Both the position numbers and the translations under genes were made by a program. DNA of 64,000 nt from Rhodospirillaceae bacterium SYSU D60007 (lineage in GTDB: Bacteria; Pseudomonadota; Alphaproteobacteria; Reyranellales; Reyranellaceae), in NCBI GenBank assembly GCA_003574685.1, contig QOCQ01000017.1, forward strand, positions 62,001-126,000. Reading direction: 5' to 3'. Shown in pieces: positions 60,500-64,000 of this stretch (position 1 is the stretch's first letter; each line of letters begins with the position of its first letter). The notes beneath the pieces are model-generated. The model saw only the letters and a list, made by a program, of their open reading frames with translations. It did no database searches and had not been told where the DNA came from.

Positions 60500-60931
60500 T
60501 CAGCCGGCCGGCGCCAGGTGCCAGACGATGACCAGGGCGAGCATGCCGAAAGCCACCGCCGCAGGTATTAGAATGACGTCGATGGCCGCATGCGAGCCCC
60601 GCTGGTGACCGCTGCCGACCTCGATCTCGCGCGATTTCCACTCATAGAACGACTGCCGGCTCGGCTCCTCGCCCTCCCGTCGCGCCGGATCGGGGCTGCG
60701 GCGCGCCAGCCGGACCATCATCCAGCCCAGGCCGAGCGCGATGACGCAGAAGTAGCTCACCATCGCCAGCACCAGCCCGGTGTAGGACTCCGCCGGATCA
60801 TCGCTCCAGGTCGCGGTGAAGCCCCAGGCCGCAACAATCATCAGCAGCACCAGGCCGGCCACGGCCTTGAACACCCAGGGATGGAATCGCACCGTCGTGC
60901 GGTCGCGGTCCTGCGGGGCTGACATCGCCAT
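60500..60931 (-). CDS. Small inner-membrane hypothetical protein
   Basis: A 143-residue protein with three predicted helices: AVAGLVLLMIVAAWGF, LVLAMVSYFCVIALGLGWMM, and a last VILIPAAVAFGMLALVIVWH. The central part (SRQSFYEWKSREIEVGSGHQ) is charged and cytoplasmic or periplasmic. GGAGG 5 nt before the ATG decides the start. Convergent with the 51-residue gene. No family recognised. Confidence 0.6.
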   Translation of the reverse strand: MAMSAPQDRDRTTVRFHPWVFKAVAGLVLLMIVAAWGFTATWSDDPAESYTGLVLAMVSYFCVIALGLGWMMVRLARRSPDPARREGEEPSRQSFYEWKSREIEVGSGHQRGSHAAIDVILIPAAVAFGMLALVIVWHLAPAG

Positions 60932-61003
60932 GCTGGCCTCCATTGGAACTCGGAAGGCCAACGGGGCGCTGGATTCGGAGTTGCGGCCCCCGCGTGCGAC
61001 GCC

Positions 61004-61543
61004 TCAACGCATGCGGGTTCTGGACCGTGGCCGTCTGGCCCGCCCGGCCTGCGGATCGTCGTCGATCAGGCGGTCAAGCGCCTCGCCGAACAGCGCATGG
61101 GCCACGACAGTTTCCGACGCCGCGCCGAGGCTGCGATAAAACGCGAGCGCGTCCGTATTCCACTGCTTGGCCGTCCACCAGAAGAAGATGCAGCCTGCGT
61201 CGCGCGCCTCGCGTGCGACGGCCGCCATGAGCGCGCGTCCGGTGCCCCGCCGGCGCTCGTCGTCGCAGACGTACAGATCCTGCAGGTAGAGTCCGCGGGC
61301 GGCATGCGGCGCATCGTAGGCGGGATGGAACATCGCATAGCCGACCGGCTGGCCATCGCGCTCGGCAATGAGTGCTGTCCAGCACGGCGCCACGCCGAAG
61401 CCGTCGCGGCGCACCACCGACGGGCTGAAATTGCCCACGGGATCGCCCTGGTGCGTGCCGAGGCCGCGCGCCAGCGCAGCCAGCGCCTCGGCATCCTCGA
61501 TCGTGGCGCGGCGAATCGAAAGACCGCCGGTTGAACCATTCAT
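61004..61543 (-). CDS. GNAT-family N-acetyltransferase
   Basis: A 179-residue GNAT protein. Motif A (acetyl-CoA binding) is LYLQDLYVCDDERRRGTGRA followed by LMAAVAREARDAGC; the late segment NTDALAFYRSLGA is motif B. It opens LSIRRATIEDAEALAALARG, as usual in this fold, and transfers an acetyl group to an amine such as a diamine, antibiotic or protein. Begins 10 nt after the rnhB stop and so follows it in one transcript. The C-terminal Arg-rich tail is unusual. Confidence 0.85.
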   Translation of the reverse strand: MNGSTGGLSIRRATIEDAEALAALARGLGTHQGDPVGNFSPSVVRRDGFGVAPCWTALIAERDGQPVGYAMFHPAYDAPHAARGLYLQDLYVCDDERRRGTGRALMAAVAREARDAGCIFFWWTAKQWNTDALAFYRSLGAASETVVAHALFGEALDRLIDDDPQAGRARRPRSRTRMR

Positions 61544-61553
61544 GAAGGCAAGC

Positions 61554-62159
61554 CTACAACAGGCGGCCCAGCGGTGCGAAGCTGAAGCGGTGGTGCGGTG
61601 TCGGCCCGAGCGCCTCAAGGGCGGCCAGATGTTCCGGAACGGAATAGCCCACGTTCGTGGCCCAGCCGTAACCGGGATGGCGCACGTCGAGCAGGCGCAT
61701 GATGCGATCGCGCGTGACCTTGGCCACGATCGAGGCGGCCGCGATCGAGTAGCTGAGCGAGTCGCCGCTGACCACGATTTCAACCGTGCAGGGCAGCCGC
61801 GGCGGCCGGTTGCCGTCAACCAGGGCAAGGTTGGGCGGCGCGGGCAAGGCCGCGACGGCGCGGCGCATCGCGAGGAAGCTGGCCTGGAGGATGTTGAAGC
61901 GGTCGATCTCGCGCGCGCTGGCGGCGCCGACGCCGATCAGCACCGCTTCGCTGCGGCGCAATGCGCGGTAGGCCCGTTCGCGTTCCTCGGGCTCGAGCTT
62001 TTTAGAATCATCCAGCAGCCGCAGCAGGCTGCGCTTGGCGCGCGTGCGGTCGAGGATCACCGCGGCGGCCAGTACCGGCCCGGCCAGCGGCCCGCGCCCG
62101 GCCTCGTCGATCCCGGCGACAGGTCCTTCATGGCGCGATTCGATCCGGAAACTCGGCAT
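61554..62159 (-). CDS. rnhB: Ribonuclease HII
   Basis: A 201-residue enzyme that cuts at single ribonucleotides in DNA and at RNA-DNA hybrids. Catalytic Asp18/Glu19 are in AGIDEAGRGPLAGPV, a third acid in ALVDGNRPP, and the SIVAKVTRDRIM segment carries the rest of the site. The start ATG (MPSFRIESRH) is the best placed; a longer frame is open to 62189. It works with RNase HI (rnhA at 36 kb) in hybrid removal. Followed by the GNAT gene. Confidence 0.95.
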   Translation of the reverse strand: MPSFRIESRHEGPVAGIDEAGRGPLAGPVLAAAVILDRTRAKRSLLRLLDDSKKLEPEERERAYRALRRSEAVLIGVGAASAREIDRFNILQASFLAMRRAVAALPAPPNLALVDGNRPPRLPCTVEIVVSGDSLSYSIAAASIVAKVTRDRIMRLLDVRHPGYGWATNVGYSVPEHLAALEALGPTPHHRFSFAPLGRLL

Positions 62160-62256
62160 GGCATGCGGCTGTTGCAACGGCCGAAACATCGCCGCCCGCC
62201 GCGCCGAACGAAAGCCCCAATTTTCAACACCCTTGTGGAGAAACAGAAAGGCGAAC

Positions 62257-62312
62257 CACAGAGAGCTATTGCGACGTCATACTCTGCTGAACCCGCCTTT
62301 GTGCTCTCTGTG
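62257..62312. repeat. Inverted repeat CACAGAGAGC / GCTCTCTGTG
   Basis: A perfect 10-bp inverted pair with 36 bp between arms, in the space between rnhB and the radical SAM gene. Strings like AACCACAGAGAGC are, from memory, dispersed intergenic repeats in several genomes; it may also serve as a loose terminator for the radical SAM gene. Confidence 0.5.
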
Positions 62313-62333
62313 ATTTCCCGTGTTTTCGGCTCG

Positions 62334-63479
62334 TCAGAGCAGGGAGAGCTGGCGGTCGGGGGATGATCCGGAGGCGGCGGGCGGGACGCGGAACTGGGTG
62401 GTGTCGAGCGTGTAGCGGAAGCGGTTGAACGCGAACTTCTTCGCCGCCAGCGCAAAGCGCGTGCGCAGCAGCTCGGCATAGGGGCCGGTGCCGGTCATGC
62501 GCTGGCCCCAGTCGGAATCGTACAGCTTGCCGCCGCGGGTCTGGCGCACCAGCGACAGCACGTGCTCGGCCCGTCCCGGGAAATGCTCGCGAAGCCACTC
62601 CTCGAACAGCGGTCCGATCTCCAGCGGCAGGCGCAGCACGGTGTAGCCGGCGCGCGTGGCACCGGCGGCGGCGCAGGCCTCCAGAATCAACTCCATCTCG
62701 TGATCGTTGATGGCCGGGATCATAGGCGCCGTCATCACGCCGGTGGGAATGCCGGCCTCGCTCAGCTGCCGGATCGCCGCAATGCGCCGGGCGGGCGTGG
62801 AGGCGCGCGGCTCCATGACATTGGCGAGATGCCGGTCCAGCGTGGTCACTGACACGAACACCTCGGCGAGCTGCCGCTTCGCCATCGGCGCCAGAATGTC
62901 GATGTCGCGCGTGATCAGGTGGTTCTTGGTGACAATGCCGACGGGATGGTTGAACTCGGCCAGCACCTGGAGGATCGAGCGTGTGATCTTGAGCTCGCGT
63001 TCGACCGGCTGATAGGGATCGGTGTTGGTGCCCATCGCCATGACGTTGCAGCGATAGGCCTTGCGCGACAGCTCCTGGCGCAGCAACTGCGCTGCGTCGG
63101 GCTTGAACAGCAGCTTCGTCTCGAAATCGAGTCCCGGCGACAGGCCGAGATAGGCGTGGCTGGGGCGCGCGAAACAATAGATGCAACCGTGCTCGCAACC
63201 GCGATACGGATTGATCGAGCGGTCGAACGGTACGTCGGGCGACGTGTTGCGCGCGATGATGGTGCGGCTGGCGTCGCGCGTCAGTGTTGTGGCGAGCCGC
63301 GGCGGATCGTCGTCCTCGGGATGCGCGTTGACCTTGGACGCATCGCGGTCGTCGGCCGATCCCCAGCCGTCATCCACCGTGACAGTCGTCTGACTGTCGT
63401 AGCGGTTGGCAGGATTGCCGATCGCGCCGCGGCCCTTGCGGGCACGGGCCGGCACGGGCGCGTCGTGGCCGGGTTTCAT
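62334..63479 (-). CDS. PA0069-family radical SAM protein (SplB-like)
   Basis: A 381-residue radical SAM protein. The [4Fe-4S] ligands are in YRGCEHGCIYCFARP (C-x3-C-x2-C), followed by the MGTNTDPYQPVE and VTKNHLITRDIDIL strands of the barrel. The family is related to spore photolyase SplB but is found in bacteria without spores; its substrate is unknown, DNA being one candidate. The N-terminal ~90 residues are basic and variable (KPGHDAPVPARARKGRGAIG). Alone between moaB and rnhB. Confidence 0.88.
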   Translation of the reverse strand: MKPGHDAPVPARARKGRGAIGNPANRYDSQTTVTVDDGWGSADDRDASKVNAHPEDDDPPRLATTLTRDASRTIIARNTSPDVPFDRSINPYRGCEHGCIYCFARPSHAYLGLSPGLDFETKLLFKPDAAQLLRQELSRKAYRCNVMAMGTNTDPYQPVERELKITRSILQVLAEFNHPVGIVTKNHLITRDIDILAPMAKRQLAEVFVSVTTLDRHLANVMEPRASTPARRIAAIRQLSEAGIPTGVMTAPMIPAINDHEMELILEACAAAGATRAGYTVLRLPLEIGPLFEEWLREHFPGRAEHVLSLVRQTRGGKLYDSDWGQRMTGTGPYAELLRTRFALAAKKFAFNRFRYTLDTTQFRVPPAASGSSPDRQLSLL

Positions 63480-63545
63480 GCGGCACCGTTGTGGAACAAA
63501 AATAGAACATAGCGATGTCGGAGAGGGCCGTCAAGCGCCCGGACT

Positions 63546-64000
63546 TTATCCGCTGCGCGGCGGCTTGCCCTCGTTGAGGCGAGGCATCAGCTCGGCGAAG
63601 TTGCAGGGGCGGTAGCGGATATCGAGTTGATATTTCAGGATTTCGTCCCAGCCGTCGCGGCAAGCGCCGGGCGAGCCCGGCAGGCCGAAGATGTAGGTGC
63701 CACCGGCGACGCCGGCGATGGCGCGGCTCTGCATGGTCGAGGTGCCGATCTTCTGGAAGCTGATCCAGCGGAACACCTCGCCGAAGCCTTCGATCTCCTT
63801 CTCGAACAGGCCCTTCAGCGCCTCCGGCGTCACGTCGCGGCCGGTGACGCCGGTGCCGCCGGTGGTGATCACGACCTCCACGGCGGGATCCCCGATCCAC
63901 GCCCGCACGCGCGCCCGGATCTTTTCGACGTCGTCGGCCACGATGTCGCGGCCTGCGAGATGGTGCCCGGCGGCCGTGAGCCGCTCCACCAAGGTGTCGC
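63546..64000 (-). CDS. moaB: Molybdenum cofactor biosynthesis protein B (5' end outside window)
   Basis: C-terminal ~150 residues of MoaB, which adenylates molybdopterin before metal insertion. Blocks: VEVVITTGGTGVTGRDVTPE, KEIEGFGEVFRWISFQKIGT, and AGGTYIFGLPGSPGACRDGW. The frame is open to the window edge and continues as DTLVERLTAAGHHLAG, so about 25-30 N-terminal residues are missing. Note that moaD and moaE are 41 kb away. Confidence 0.93.
   Translation of the reverse strand, partial: DTLVERLTAAGHHLAGRDIVADDVEKIRARVRAWIGDPAVEVVITTGGTGVTGRDVTPEALKGLFEKEIEGFGEVFRWISFQKIGTSTMQSRAIAGVAGGTYIFGLPGSPGACRDGWDEILKYQLDIRYRPCNFAELMPRLNEGKPPRSG

Noticed and set aside
1-64000. tRNA, rRNA, CRISPR arrays, integrases or insertion sequences
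   Set aside because: Looked for in all intergenic spaces on both strands by eye; no cloverleaf with a CCA-type end, no regular spaced repeats and no transposase or integrase motifs were found. A covariance-model scan could still find a missed small RNA.

Overview
The window reads as a GC-rich chromosome segment of an alphaproteobacterium, probably a free-living heterotroph of the Hyphomicrobiales/Rhodospirillales kind. The evidence is gene order rather than any marker RNA gene: uvrC-pgsA-moaD-moaE, a separate F0 operon atpI-B-E-F'-F with the b' subunit, split glycine decarboxylase (gcvPA/gcvPB) behind a tandem glycine riboswitch, a MarR/OmpR/histidine-kinase operon like petP-petR, and mutY/dciA/dsbA/smc together. 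A Reyranella-like genus is a guess only. No tRNA, rRNA, CRISPR array, prophage or insertion sequence was seen.

Layout. 1-12 kb: a catabolic block with two acyl-CoA ligases, a gamma-glutamyltransferase homologue, an IlvD/Edd sugar-acid dehydratase and a 1136-residue single-chain biotin-dependent acyl-CoA carboxylase, punctuated by three copies of a composite palindromic repeat. 12-16 kb: a peptide/opine-type ABC importer (binding protein and two permeases) with no ATPase gene beside it. 16-22 kb: hypotheticals, then the sensor/response-regulator/MarR operon divergent from a branched-chain aminotransferase gene that carries a one-base frameshift. 22-25 kb: moaE, moaD, pgsA, uvrC. 25-32 kb: an envelope thiol-redox group (stand-alone DsbD-alpha-like protein, Tat-exported redoxin, DUF3500 protein, full DsbD) with phoH-like and YqgE-family genes between.

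32-35 kb holds a Rieske oxygenase and then the most notable locus: two adjacent Prx5-type peroxiredoxin genes. The first has an in-frame TGA exactly at the peroxidatic cysteine codon, followed by a hairpin of bacterial SECIS type, so it is probably a selenoprotein; the second is the cysteine version. Each has its own terminator. 35-40 kb: a kinase-fold protein, rnhA-thrB-ispH, a double-CDGSH protein, a lipoprotein and a TetR regulator. 40-45 kb: glycine riboswitch and gcvT-gcvH-gcvPA-gcvPB. 45-47 kb: a thioredoxin-fold protein and exported partner divergent from a Cys-rich MarR regulator that looks leaderless. 47-50 kb: F0 ATP synthase operon. 50-64 kb: acetyl-CoA hydrolase family, tandem Usp, smc, dsbA-like, dciA, mutY, a GNAT acetyltransferase, rnhB, a PA0069-type radical SAM protein and the 3' part of moaB.

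The recurring theme is thiol/selenol redox chemistry: at least seven thioredoxin-fold or DsbD-type genes lie here, four or more of them with predicted envelope location. Selenocysteine machinery (selA, selB, selC, selD) is not in the window, so the selenoprotein call depends on the rest of the genome.
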